Source of the DNA: Synchiropus splendidus
Taxonomy: Eukaryota > Chordata > Actinopteri > Syngnathiformes > Callionymidae
Direction: 5' to 3'
Length of the DNA: 64,000 nt
NCBI RefSeq assembly: GCF_027744825.2
Contig: NC_071351.1
Span: 16,505,001 to 16,569,000 of the forward strand
Shown here: in pieces, positions 12,980-25,969 of the stretch
Layout of the letters: each line of letters begins with the position of its first letter
Position numbering within the stretch: the stretch's first letter is position 1
Made by a program: the position numbers and the translations under genes
The notes under the pieces: generated by a model
What the model was told of the DNA's origin: nothing
Seen by the model: the letters and a program-made list of their open reading frames with translations, nothing else
Databases searched by the model: none

Positions 12980-14108
12980 TTCATGTTCGAAAGCGTAAAT
13001 GTAAAGTTATGGAACAATGCAGACAACGCGTTTTCAGCCTGAGATAAGGTCGGTTCTGGAACGCCAAACATAAAATTGTTGATAACTTTCGAAAAACACT
13101 TCAGACAGCTTAGATTTGATGTGCAACTACTAGAAAGACCCTTTCTGCTATAGTGGGACGTGAAAATTTCATGTTAGGAAGCTTCCCTGCAAAGTTATGG
13201 CACAATGCAGAAAATGCGTTTTCAGCTTGAGATAAGGTGGGTTCCGGAACGCCAAACATATAAATGTTGATAACTTTCGAAAAACACTTGAGACAGCTTA
13301 GATTTGATGTGCAAATACTAGCAAGACCCTTTCTGCTATAGTGGGAGGTGAAAATTTCACGTTCTGAAGCTTCCCTGAAAGGTTATGGCACAATGCACAA
13401 AAACGCTTTTCAGCCTGAGATAAGGAGGGTTTCGGAACGGCAAACATAAAAGTGTTGATAACTTTCGAAAAACACTTCAGACAGCTTAGATTTGATGTGC
13501 AACTTCTAGAAAGACCATTTCTGCTATAGTGGGAGGTTAAAATTTCATGTTCTGAAGCTTCCCTGAAAAGTTATGGCACAATGCGTAGAAACGCTTTTCA
13601 GCCTGAGATAAGGTGGGTTTCGGAACACCAAACATAAAAGTGTTAATAACTTTCGAAAAACACTTCAGACAGCTTAGATTTGATGTGCAACTACTAGAAA
13701 GACCCTTTCTGCTATAGTGGGAGGTTAAAATTTCATGTTCTGAAGCTTCCCTGAAAAGTTATGGCACAATGCACAAAAACGCTTTTCAGCCTGAGATAAG
13801 GTGGGTTTCGGAACGCCAAACATAAAAGAGTTGATAACTTTCGAAAAAACACTTCAGACAGCTTAGATTTGATGTGCAACTACTAGAAAGACCCTTTCTG
13901 CTATAGTGGGAGGTGAAAATTTCATTATCTGAAGCTTCCCTGCAAAGTTATGGCACAATGCGTGAAACGCGTTTTTAGCCTGAGATAAGGTCGATTCCGG
14001 AACGCCAAACATAAAAATGTTGATAACTTTGGAAAAACACTTCAGACAGCTTAGATTTGATGTGCAACTACGAGAAAGACCCTTTCTGCTATAGTGGGAG
14101 GTTTAAAT
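12980..14108 (+). repeat. Complete six-monomer unit
   Basis: G (12,980), H (13,168, with TTAGGAAGC), I (13,356), J (13,545), K (13,733) and L (13,921, with CGCGTTTTTAGCC) lie in order over 1,129 bp. The I monomer has GATAAGGAGGG, as does the one at about 4,018, an offset of 9,405 bp (50 x 188 + 5). Confidence 0.83.
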
Positions 14109-15055
14109 TTCATGTTCGAAAGCGTAAATGTAAAGATATGGAACAATGCAGACAACGCGTTTTCAGCCTGAGATAAGGTCGGTTCTGGAACGCCAAACAT
14201 AAAAGTGTTGATAACTTTCGAAAAACACTTCAGACAGCTTAGATTTGATGTGCAACTTCTAGAAAGACCATTTCTGCTATAGTGGGAGGTGAAAATTTCA
14301 TGTTCGGAAGCTTCCCTGAAAAGTTATGGCACAATGCGTAGAAACGCTTTTCAGCCTGAGATAAGGTGGGTTTCGGAACACCAAACATAAAAGTGTTAAT
14401 AACTTTCGAAAAACACTTCAGACAGCTTAGATTTGATGTGCAACTACTAGAAAGACCCTTTCTGCTATAGTGGGAGGTTAAAATTTCATGTTCTGAAGCT
14501 TCCCTGAAAAGTTATGGCACAATGCACAAAAACGCTTTTCAGCCTGAGATAAGGTGGGTTTCGGAACGCCAAACATAAAAGAGTTGATAACTTTCGAAAA
14601 AACACTTCAGACAGCTTAGATTTGATGTGCAACTACTAGAAAGACCCTTTCTGCTATAGTGGGAGGTGAAAATTTCATTATCTGAAGCTTCCCTGCAAAG
14701 TTATGGCACAATGCGTGAAACGCGTTTTTAGCCTGAGATAAGGTCGATTCCGGAACGCCAAACATAAAAATGTTGATAACTTTGGAAAAACACTTCAGAC
14801 AGCTTAGATTTGATGTGCAACTACGAGAAAGACCCTTTCTGCTATAGTGGGAGGTTTAAATTTCATGTTCGAAAGCGTAAATGTAAAGATATGGAACAAT
14901 GCAGACAACGCGTTTTCAGCCTGAGATAAGGTCGGTTCTGGAACGCCAAACATAAAATTGTTGATAACTTTCGAAAAACACTTCAGACAGCTTAGATTTG
15001 ATGTGCAACTACTAGAAAGACCCTTTCTGCAATAGTGGGACGTGAAAATTTCATG
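13550..15055 (+). repeat. 753-bp tandem duplication (four monomers, twice)
   Basis: Copies at about 13,550-14,302 and 14,303-15,055 share GGAACACCAAAC in class J (13,624; 14,377) and CGCGTTTTTAGCC in class L (about 13,967; 14,720). The G monomer of the first copy (14,109) changes near 14,205 from class-G sequence to AAAAGTGTTGAT, and the next monomer is an H/J hybrid (TTCGGAAGCTTCCCTGAAAAG). The duplication join therefore lies inside a recombinant monomer. Confidence 0.75.
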
Positions 15056-15988
15056 TTCGGAAGCTTCCCTGCAAAGTTATGGCACAATGCAGAAAATGCG
15101 TTTTCAGCTTCAGATAAGGTGGGTTCCGGAACGCCAAACATATAAATGTTGATAACTTTCGAAAAACACTTGAGACAGCTTAGATTTGATGTGCAAATAC
15201 TAGCAAGACCCTTTCTGCTATAGTGGGAGGTGAAAATTTCACGTTCTGAAGCTTCCCTGAAAGGTTATGGCACAATGCTCAAAAACGCTTTTCAGCCTGA
15301 GATAAGGTGGGTTTCGGAACGGCAAACATAAAAGTGTTGATAACTTTCGAAAAACACTTCAGACAGCTTAGATTTGATGTGCCACATCTAGAAAGACCAT
15401 TTCTGCTATAGTGGGAGGTTAAAATTTCATGTTCTGAAGCTTCCCTGAAAAGTTATGGCACAATGCGTAGAAACGCTTTTCAGCCTGAGATAAGGTGGGT
15501 TTCGGAACGCCAAACATAAGTGTTAATAACTTTCGAAAAACACTTCAGACAGCTTAGATTTGATGTGCAACTACTAGAAAGACCCTTTCTGCTATAGTGG
15601 GAGGTTAAAATTTCATGTTCTGAAGCTTCCCTGAAAAGTTATGGCACAATGCACAAAAACGCTTTTCAGCCTGAGATAAGGTGGGTTTCGGAACGCCAAA
15701 CATAAAAGAGTTGATAACTTTCGAAAAAACACTTCAGACAGCTTAGATTTGATGTGCAACTACTAGAAAGACCCTTTCTGCAATAGTGGGAGGTGAAAAT
15801 TTCATTATCTGAAGCTTCCCTGCAAAGTTATGGCACAATGCGTGAAACGCGTTTTCAGCCTGAGATAAGGTCGATTCCGGAACGCCAAACATAAAAATGT
15901 TGATAACTTTGGAAAAACACTTCAGACAGCTTAGATTTGATGTGCAACTACGAGAAAGACCCTTTCTGCTATAGTGGGAGGTTTAAAT
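14862..15988 (+). repeat. Complete six-monomer unit, copy of 4,516-5,644
   Basis: G-H-I-J-K-L occurs in order over 1,127 bp. It shares AAAGATATGG, GCTTCAGATAAGG, TGCTCAAAAACGC, TGCCACATCTAG and CTGCAATAGTGGG with 4,516-5,644. One difference is a shortened ACATAAGTGTTAAT in class J, also seen at about 1,220. Confidence 0.83.
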
Positions 15989-18210
15989 TTCATGTTCGAA
16001 AGCGTAAATGTAAAGTTATGGAACAATGCAGACAACGCGTTTTCAGCCTGAGATAAGGTCGGTTCTGGAACGCCAAACATAAAATTGTTGATAACTTTCG
16101 AAAAACACTTCAGACAGCTTAGATTTGATGTGCAACTACTAGAAAGACCCTTTCTGCTATAGTGGGACGTGAAAATTTCATGTTCGGAAGCTTCCCTGCA
16201 AAGTTATGGCACAATGCAGAAAATGCGTTTTCAGCTTGAGATAAGGTGGGTTCCGGAACGCCAAACATATAAATATTGATAACTTTCGAAAAACACTTCA
16301 GACAGCTTAGATTTGATGTGCAACTACTAGAAAGACCCTTTCTGCTATAGTGGGAGGTTAAAATTTCATGTTCTGAAGCTTCCCTGAAAAGTTATGGCAC
16401 AATGCACAAAAACGCTTTTCAGCCTGAGATAAGGTGGGTTTCGGAACGGCAAACATAAAAGAGTTGATAACTTTCGAAAAAACACTTCAGACAGCTTAGA
16501 TTTGATGTGCAACTACAAGAAAGACCCTTTCTGCTATAGTGGGAGGTTAAAATTTCATGTTCTGAAGCTTCCCTGAAAAGTTATGGCACAATGCACAAAA
16601 ACGCTTTTCAGCCTGAGATAAGGTGGGTTTCGGAACGCCAAACATAAAAGAGTTGATAACTTTCGAAAAAACACTTCAGACAGCTTAGATTTGATGTGCA
16701 ACTACTAGAAAGACCCTTTCTGCTATAGTGGGAGGTGAAAATTTCATTATCTGAAGCTTCCCTGCAAAGTTATGGCACAATGCGTGAAACGCGTATTCAG
16801 CCTGAGATAAGGTCGATTCCGGAACGCCAAACATAAAAATGTTGATAACTTTGGAAAAACACTTCAGACAGCTTAGATTTGATGTGCAACTACGAGAAAG
16901 ACCCTTTCTGCTATAGTGGGAGGTTTAAATTTCATGTTCGAAAGCGTAAATGTAAAGTTATGGAACAATGCAGACAACGCGTTTTCAGCCTGAGATAAGG
17001 TCGGTTCTGGAACGCCAAACATAAAATTGTTGATAACTTTCGAAAAACACTTCAGACAGCTTAGATTTGATGTGCAACTACTAGAAAGACCCTTTCTGCT
17101 ATAGTGGGACGTGAAAATTTCATGTTCGGAAGCTTCCCTGCAAAGTTATGGCACAATGCAGAAAATGCGTTTTCAGCTTGAGATAAGGTGGGTTCCGGAA
17201 CGCCAAACATATAAATGTTGATAACTTTCGAAAAACACTTGAGACAGCTTAGATTTGATGTGCAAATACTAGCAAGAACCTTTCTGCTTTAGTGGGAGGT
17301 GAAAATTTCACGTTCTGAAGCTTCCCTGAAAGGTTATGGCACAATGCACAAAAACGCTTTTCAGCCTGAGATAAGGTGGGTTTCGGAACGGCAAACATAA
17401 AAGTGTTGATAACTTTCGAAAAACACTTCAGACAGCTTAGATTTGATGTGCAACTTCTAGAAAGACCATTTCTGCTATAGTGGGAGGTTAAAATTTCATG
17501 TTCTGAAGCCTCCCTGAAAAGTTATGGCACAATGCGTAGAAACGCTTTTCAGCCTGAGATAAGGTGGGTTTCGGAACGCCAAACATAAAAGTGTTAATAA
17601 CTTTCGAAAAACACTTCAGACAGCTTAGATTTGATGTGCAACTACTAGAAAGACCCTTTCTGCTAAAGTGGGAGGTTAAAATTTCATGTTCTGAAGCTTC
17701 CCTGAAAAGTTATGGCACAATGCACAAAAACGCTTTTCAGCCTGAGATAAGGTGGGTTTCGGAACGCCAAACATAAAAGAGTTGATAACTTTCGAAAAAA
17801 CACTTCAGACAGCTTAGATTTGATGTGCAACTACAAGAAAGACCCTTTCTGCTATAGTGGGAGGTTAAAATTTCATGTTCTGAAGCTATCCTGAAAAGTT
17901 ATGGCACAATGCACAAAAACGCTTTTCAGCCTGAGATAAGGTGGGTTGTTAGAACGCCAAACATAAAAGTGTTGATAACTTTCGAAAAAAACTTCAGACA
18001 GCTTAGATTTGATGTGCAACTTCTAGAAAGACCATTTCTGCTAAAGTGGGAGGTTAAAATTTCATGTTCTGAAGCTTCCCTGAAAAGTTATGGCACAATG
18101 CGTAAAAAGGCTTTTCAGCCTGAGATAAGGTGGGTTTCGGAACGCCAAACATAAAAGTGTTAATAACTTTCGAAAAACACTTCAGACAGCTTAGATTTGA
18201 TGTGCAACTA
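15660..18210 (+). repeat. Second copy of block 7,010-9,560
   Basis: This matches 7,010-9,560 at a constant offset of 8,650 bp through all shared oddities (GAAGCCTCCCTG, GAACCTTTCTGCTTTAG, GAAGCTATCCTG, TTGTTAGAACG, GCGTAAAAAGGC). One difference is GAAAGCGTAAATG at 16,931 against GAAACCGTAAATG at 8,281. Confidence 0.85.
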
Positions 18211-19989
18211 CGAGAAAGACCCTTTCTGCTATAGTGGGAGGTTAAAATTTCATGTTCTGAAGCTTCCCTGAAAAGTTATGGCACAATGCACAAAAACGCT
18301 TTTCAGCCTGAGATAAGGTGGGTTTCGGAACGCCAAACATAAAAGTGTTGATAACTTTCGAAAAACACTTCAGACAGCTTAGATTTGATGTGCAACTACT
18401 AGAAAGACCCTTTCTGCTATAGTAGGAGGTTAAAATTTCATGTTCTGAAGCTTCCCTGAAAAGTTATGGCACAATGCGTAAAAACGCTTTTCAGCCTGAG
18501 ATAAGGTGGGTTTCGGAACGCCAAACATAAAAGTGTTAATAACTTTCGAAAAACACATCAGACAGCTTAGATTTGATGTGCAACTACTAGAAAGACCCTT
18601 TCTGCTATAGTGGGAGGTTAAAATTTCATGTTCTGAAGCTTCCCTGAAAGGTTATGGCACAATGCACAAAAACGCCTTTCAGCCTGAGATAAGGTCGATT
18701 CCGGAACGCCAAACATAAAAATGTTGAAAACTTTGGAAAGACACATCAGACAGCTTAGATTTGATGTGCATCTACTAGAAAGACCCTTTCTGCTATAGTG
18801 GGAGGTTTAAATTTCATGTTCGAAAGCGTAAATGTAAAGTTATGGAACAATGCAGACAACGCGTTTTCAGCCTGAGATAAGGTCGGTTCTGGAACGCCAA
18901 ACATAAAATTGTTGATAACTTTCGAAAAACACTTCAGACAGCTCAGATTTGATGTGCAACTACTAGAAAGACCCTTTCTGCTATAGTGGGACGTGAAAAT
19001 TTCATGTTCGGAAGCTTCCCTGCAAAGTTATGGCACAATGCAGAAAATGCGTTTTCAGCTTGAGATAAGGTGGGTTCCGGAACGCCAAACATATAAATGT
19101 TGATAACTTTCGAAAAACACTTGAGACAGCTTAGATTTGATGTGCAAATACTAGCAAGACCCTTTCTGCTATAGTGGGAGGTGAAAATTTCACGTTCTGA
19201 AGCTTCCCTGCAAAGTTATGGCACAATGCGTAAAACGCGTTTTCAGCCTGAGATAAGGTCGATTCCGGAACGCCAAAAGTAAAAATGTTGATAACTATGG
19301 AAAAACACTTCAGACAGCTTAGATTTGATGTGCAACTACTAGAAAGACCCTTTCTGGTATAGTGGGAGGTGAAAATTTCATTATCTGAAGCTTCCCTGCA
19401 AAGTTATGGCACAATGCGTGAAACGCGTTTTCAGCCTAAGATAAGGTCGATTCCGGAACGCCAAACATAAAAATGTTGATAACTTTGGAAAAACACTTCA
19501 GACAGCTTAGATTTGATGTGCAACTACGAGAAAGACCCTTTCTGCTATAGTGGGAGGTGAAAATTTCATGTTCTAAAGGTTCCCTGCAAAGTTATGGCAC
19601 AATGCGTAAAACGCGTTTTCAGCCTGAGATAAGGTCGATTCCGGAACGCCAAAAGTAAAAATGTTGATAACTATGGAAAAACACTTCAGACAGCTTAGAT
19701 TTGATGTGCAACTACTAGAAAGACCCTTTCTGCTATAGTGGGAGGTGAAAATTTCATTATCTGAAGCTTCCCTGCAAAGTTATGGCACAATGCGTGAAAC
19801 GCGTTTTCAGCCTAAGATAAGGTCGATTCCGGAACGCCAAACATAAAAATGTTGATAACTTTGGAAAAACACTTCAGACAGCTTAGATTTGATGTGCAAC
19901 TACGAGAAAGACCCTTTCTGCTATAGTGGGAGGTGAAAATTTCATGTTCTAAAGGTTCCCTGCAAAGTTATGGCACAATGCAGAAAACG

Positions 19990-21880
19990 CGTTTTCAGCA
20001 TGAGATAAGGTGGGTTCCGGAACGCCAAACATAAAAATGTTGATAACTTTCGAAAACACCTCAGACAGCTTAGATTTGATGTGCAAATACTAGAAAGACC
20101 CTTTCTGCTATAGTGGGACGTGAAAATTTCATGTTCTGAAGCTTCCCTGCAAAGTTATGGGACAATGCAGAAAACGATTTTTCATCCTGAGATAAGGTCG
20201 ATTCCGGAACGCCAAACATAAAAATGTTGATAACTTTGGAAAAACACTTCAGACAACATAGAATTGATGTGCAACTACTAGAAAGACCCTTTCTGCTATA
20301 GTGGGAGGTAAACATTTCATGTTCTGAAGCTTCCCTGCAAAGTTATGGCACAATGCAGAAAACGCGTTTTCAGCTTGAGATAAGGTGGGTTCCGGAACGC
20401 CAAACATAAAAATGTTGATAACTTTGGAAAAACACTTCAGACAGCTTAGATTTGATGTGCAACTACTACAAAGACCCTTTCTGCTATAGTGGGAGGTGAA
20501 AATTTCATTTTCTGAAGCTTCCCTGCAAAGTTATGGTACAATGCGTAAAACGCATTTTCAGCCTGAGATAAGGTCGATTCCGGAACGCCAAACATAATAA
20601 TGTTGATAACTTTGGCAAAACACTTCAGACAGCTTAGATTTGATGTGCAACTACTAGAAAGACCCTTTCTGCTATAGTGGGAGGTGAAAATTTCATGTTC
20701 TAAAGGTTCCCTGCAAAGTTATTACACAATGCGTAAAACGCGTTTTCAGCCTGAGATAAGGTCGATTCCGGAACGCCATACATAAAAATGTTGATAACTT
20801 TGGAAAAACACATCAGACAGCTTAGATTTGATGTGCAACTACTAGAAAGACCCTTTCTGCCATAGCGGGAGGTTAAAATTTCATGTTCGGAAGCTTCCAT
20901 GCAAAGTCATGGCACAATGCAGACAACGCGTTTTCAGACAGAGATAAGGTGGGTTCCGGAACGCCAAACATAAAAATGTTGATAACTTTCGAAAAACACT
21001 TCAGACAGCTTAGATTTGATGTGCAACTACTAGAAAGACCCTTTCTGCTATAGTGGGAGGTGAACATTTCATGTTCTGAAGCTTCCCTGAGAAGTTATGG
21101 CACAATGCAGAAAACGCGTTTTCAGCCTGAGATAAGGAAGGTTCCGGAACGCCAAGCGTAAAAATGTTGATAACTATTTAAAAACACTTCAGACAGCTTA
21201 GATTTGATGTGCAACTACTAGAAAGACCCTTTCTGCTATAGTGGGAGGTGAACATTTCATGTTCTGAAGCTTCCCTGCAAAGTTATGGCACAATGCAGAA
21301 AACGCGTTTTCAGCTTGAGATAAGGTGGGTTCCGGAACGCCAAACATAAAAATGTTGATAACTTTGGAAAAACACTTCAGACAGCTTAGATTTGATGTGC
21401 AACTACTACAAAGACCCTTTCTGCTATAGTGGGAGGTGAAAATTTCATTTTCTGAAGCTTCCCTGCAAAGTTATGGTACAATGCGTAAAACGCATTTTCA
21501 GCCTCAGATAAGGTCGATTCCGGAACGCCAAACATAAAAATGTTGATAACTTTGGAAAAACACTTCAGACAGCTTAGATTTGATGTGCAACTACTAGAAA
21601 GACCCTTTCTGCTATAGTGGGAGGTGAAAATTTCATGTTCTAAAGGTTCCCTGCAAAGTTATGGCACAATGCGTAAAACGCGTTTTCAGCCTAAGATAAG
21701 GTCGATTCCGGAACGCCATACATAAAAATGTTGATAACTTTGGAAAAACACATCAGACAGCTTAGATTTGATGTGCAACTACTAGAAAGACCCTTTCTGC
21801 TATAGTGGGAGGTTAAAATTTCATGTTCGAAAGCTTCGATGCAAAGTTATGGCACAATGCAGAAAACGCGTTTTCAGCCT
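19990..21880 (+). repeat. Block shared with 27,318-29,330
   Basis: The monomer with ACATAGAATTGATG lies at about 20,255 and 27,583 (offset 7,328). The CCATAGCGGGAGG monomer with GCAAAGTCATGG and the AACTATTTAAAAAC monomer (about 21,172; AAGTATTTAAAAAC at 28,688) lie at offset 7,516. The 188-bp jump means the right copy holds one extra monomer, near 27,850-28,040. Confidence 0.75.
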
Positions 21881-23589
21881 GAGATAAGGTCGATTCCGGA
21901 ACCCCAAACATAAAAATGTTGATAACTATGGAAAAACACTTCAGACATCTTAGATTTGATGTGCAACTACTAGAAAGACCCTTCTGCTAAAGTGGGAGGT
22001 GAACATTTCATGTTCTGAAGCTTCCCTGCAAAGTTATGGCAAAATGCAGAAAACGCGTTTTCAGCTTGAGATAAGGTCGATTCTGGAACGCCAAACAAAA
22101 AAATGTTGATAACTTTCGAAAAACACTTCAGACAGCTTAGATTTGATGTGCAACTACTAGAAAGACCCTTTCTGCTATAGTGGGAGGTGAACATTTCATG
22201 TTCTGAAGCTTCCCTGCAAAGTTATGGCACAATGCAGAAAACGCGTTTTCTGTTTCAGATAAGGTGGGTTCCGGAACGCCAAGCAAAAAAATGTTGATAA
22301 CTTTGGAAAAACACTTCAGACAGCTTAGATTTGATGTGCAACTACTAGAAATACCCTTTCTGCTATAGTGGGAGGTGAACATTTCATGTTCTGAAGCTTC
22401 GCTGCAAAGTTATGGCACAATGCAGAAAACGCGTTTTCAGCTTGAGATAAGGTGTGTTCCGGAACGCCAAACATAAAACTGTTGATAACTTTTGAAAAAC
22501 ATTTCAGACAGCTTAGATTTGATGTGCAACTACTAGAAAGACCCTTTCTGCTATAGTGGGAGGTCAAAATTTCATTTTCTGAAGCTTCCCTGCAAAGTTA
22601 TGGCACAATGCGTAAAACGCGTTTTCAGCCAGAGATAAGGTCGATTCCGGAACGCCAAACATAAAAATGTTGATAACTTTGGAAAAACACCTCAGACAGC
22701 TTAGATTTGATGTGCAACAACTAGAAAGACCCTTTCTGCTATAGTGGGAGGTCAAAATTTCATGTTCTGAAGCTTCCCTGCAAAGTTATGGCATTATGCA
22801 GAAAACGCGTTTTCAGCCTGAGATAAGGTCGATTCCGGAACGCCAAACATAAAAATGTTGATATCTTTGGAAAAACACTTCAGACAGCTTAGATTTGATG
22901 TGCAACTACTAGAAAGACCCTTTCTGCCATAGTGCGAGGTGAACATTTCATGTTCTGACGCTTCCCTGCAAAGTTATGGCACAATGCAGAAAACGCGTTT
23001 TGAGCTTGAGATAAGGTGGGTTCCGGAACGCCAAACATAAAAATGTTGATAACTTTGGAAAAACACTTCAGACAGCTTAGATTTGATGTGCAACTACTAG
23101 AAAGACCCTTTCTGCTATAGTGGGAGGTGAACATTTCATGTTCTGAAGCTTCCCTGCAAAGTTATTGCACAATGTGTAAAACGCGTTTTCAGCCTAAGAT
23201 AAGCTCGATTCCGGTACGCCAAACATAAAAATGTTGATAACTTTGGAAAAACACATCAGACAGCTTAGATTTGATGTGCAACTACTAGAAAGACCCTTTC
23301 TGCTATAGTGGGAGGTTAAAATTTCATGTTCGTAAGCTTTCATGCAAAGTTATGGCACAATGCAGACAATGCGTTTTCAGCCTGAGATAAGGTCGATTCT
23401 GGAACGCCAAACATAAAAATGTTGATAACTTTCGAAAAACACTTCAGACAGCTTAGATTTGATGCGCAACTACTAGAAAGACCCTTTCTGCTATAGTGGG
23501 ACGTGAAAATTTCATGTTCTGAAGCTTCCCTGCAAAGTTATGGTACAATGCAGAAAACGATTTTTCATCCTGAGATAAGGTCGATTCCG

Positions 23590-24840
23590 GAACGCCAAAA
23601 ATAAAAATGTTGATAACTTTGGAAAAACACTTCAGACAGCTTAGATTTGATGTGCAACTACTAGAAAGACCCTTTCTGCTATAGTGGGACGTGAAAATTT
23701 CATGTTCTGAAGCTTCCCTGCAAAGTTATGGGACAATGCAGAAAACGATTTTTCATCCTGAGATAAGGTCGATTCCGGAACGCCAAACATAAAAATGTTG
23801 ATAACTTTGGAAAAACACTTCAGACAGCTTAGATTTGATGTGCAACTACTAGAAAGACCCTTTCTGCTATAGTGGGAGGTTAAAATTTCATGTTCTGAAG
23901 CTCCCCAGAAAAGTAAAGGCACAATGCAGAAAACGCGTTTTCAGCCAGAGATAAGGTGGGTTCCGGAACGCCAAACATAAAAATGTTGATAACTTTGGAA
24001 AAACACTTCAGACAGCTTAGATTTGATGTGCAACTACTAGAAAGACCCTTTCTCCTATAGTGGGAGGTGAAAAATTCATTTTCTGAAGCTTCCCTGCAAA
24101 GTTATGGCACAATGCGTAAAACGCGTTTTCAGCCTGAGATAAGGTTGATTCTGGAACGCCAAACATAAAAATGTTGATAACTTTCGAAAAACACTTCAGA
24201 CAGCTTAGATTTGATGTGCAACTACGAGAAAGACCCTTTCTGCTATAGTGGGATGTGAAAATTTCATGTTCTGAAGTTTCCCTGCAAAGTTATGGGACAA
24301 TGCAGAAAACGATTTTTCATCCTGAGATAAGGTCGATTCCGGAACGCCAAAAATAAAAATGTTGATAACTTTGGAAAAACACTTCAGACAGCTTAGATTT
24401 GATGTGCAACTACTAGAAAGACCCTTTCTGCTATAGTGGGAGGTGAACATTTCATGTTCTGACGCTTCCCTGCAAAGTTATGGCACAATGCAGAAAACGC
24501 GTTTTCAGCTTGAGATAAGGTGGGTTCCGGAACGCCAAACATAAAAATGTTGATAACTTTGGAAAAACACTTCAGACAGCTTAGATTTGATGTGCAACTA
24601 CTAGAAAGACCCTTTCTCCTATAGTGGGAGGTGAAAATTTCATTTTCTGAAGCTTCCCTGCAAAGTTATGGCACAATGCGTAAAACGCGTTTTCAGCCTG
24701 AGATAAGGTCGATTCCGGAACGCCAAACATAAAAATGTTGATAACTTTGGAAAAACACATCAGACAGCTTAGATTTGATGTGCAACTACTAGAAAGACCC
24801 TTTCTGCTATAGTGGGAGGTTAAAATTTCATGTTCTAAAG
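23590..24840 (+). repeat. Block shared with 32,210-33,645
   Basis: The rare stretch GAAGCTCCCCAGAAAAGTAA lies at about 23,897 and 32,514, an offset of 8,617 bp. Further right, GGGATGTG followed by GAAGTTTCCCTG (about 24,251 and 33,056) has an offset of 8,805, exactly 188 more. One monomer (about 32,570-32,760, with CTGCTTGAAAG) is therefore extra in the right copy. Confidence 0.75.
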
Positions 24841-25969
24841 GTTCCCTGCAAAGTTATGGCACAATGCAGAAAACGCGTTTTCAGCTTGAGATAAGGTGGG
24901 TTCCGGAACGCCAAACATAAAAATGTTGATAACTTTGGAAAAACACTTCAGACAGCTTAGATTTGATGTGCAACTACTAGAAAGACCCTTTCTGCTATAT
25001 TGGGACGTGAACATTTCATGTTCGGAAGCTTCCCTGCAAAGTTATGGCACAATGCAGAAAATGCGTTTTCAGCTTGAGATAAGGTGGGTTCCGGAACGCC
25101 AAACATATAAATGTTGATAACTTTCGAAAAACACTTGAGACAGCTTAGATTTGATGTGCAAATACTAGCAAGACCCTTTCTGCTATAGTGGGAGGTGAAA
25201 ATTTCACGTTCTGAAGCTTCCCTCAAAGTTATAGCACAATGCAGACAACGCATTTTCAGCCTGAGATAAGGTCGATTCTGGAACGCCAAACATAAAAATG
25301 TTGATAACTTTTGAAAAACACTTCAAACAGCTTAGATTTGATGTGCAACTACTATAAAGACCCTTTCTGCTATAGTGGGAGGTGAACATTTCATGTTCTG
25401 AAGCTTCCCTGAGAAGTTATGGCAAAATGCAGAAAACGCGTTTTCAGCCAGAGATAAGGTGGGTTCCGGAACGCCAAGCGAAAAAATGTTGATAACTTTG
25501 GAACAACACTTCAGACAGCTTAGATTTGATGTGCAACTACTAGAAAGACCCTTTCTGCTATAGTGGGAGGTGAAAATTTCATTTTCTGAAGCTTCCCTGC
25601 AATGTTATGGCACAATGCGTAAAACGCGTTTTCAGCCTGAGATAAGGTCGATTCCGGAACGCCAAAAGTAAAAATGTTGATAACTATGGAAAAACACTTC
25701 AGACAGCTTAGATTTGATGTGCAACTACTAGAAAGACCCTTTCTGCTATAGTGGGAGGTGAAAATTTCATTATCTGAAGCTTCCCTGCAAAGTTATGGCA
25801 CAATGCGTGAAACGCGTTTTCAGCCTAAGATAAGGTCGATTCCGGAACCCCAAACATAAAAATGTTGATAACTTTGGAAAAACACTTCAGACAGCTTAGA
25901 TTTGATGTGCAACTACGAGAAAGACCCTTTCTGCTATAGTGGGAGGTGAAAATTTCATGTTCTAAAGGT

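Larger units (their letters stand above)
12980..19190 (+). repeat. Left domain B: six-class higher-order repeat resumed
   Basis: Class-G monomers start at 12,980, 14,109, 14,862, 15,989, 16,931 and 18,813, giving spacings of 6, 4, 6, 5 and 10 monomers. All six classes seen at the left edge recur in the same order. The unit at 16,931 is extended to ten monomers by extra J/K-like copies. After the G and H monomers at 18,813-19,190 the family changes to right-type monomers. No gene is present. Confidence 0.87.

Noticed and set aside
15329..15365. CENP-B-box-like word TTTCGAAAAACACTTCA
   Set aside because: It keeps TTCG, the middle A and one C of the 17-bp box pattern but lacks the final GGG, and many monomers have TTTGG instead. 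The match is too weak to call a box.
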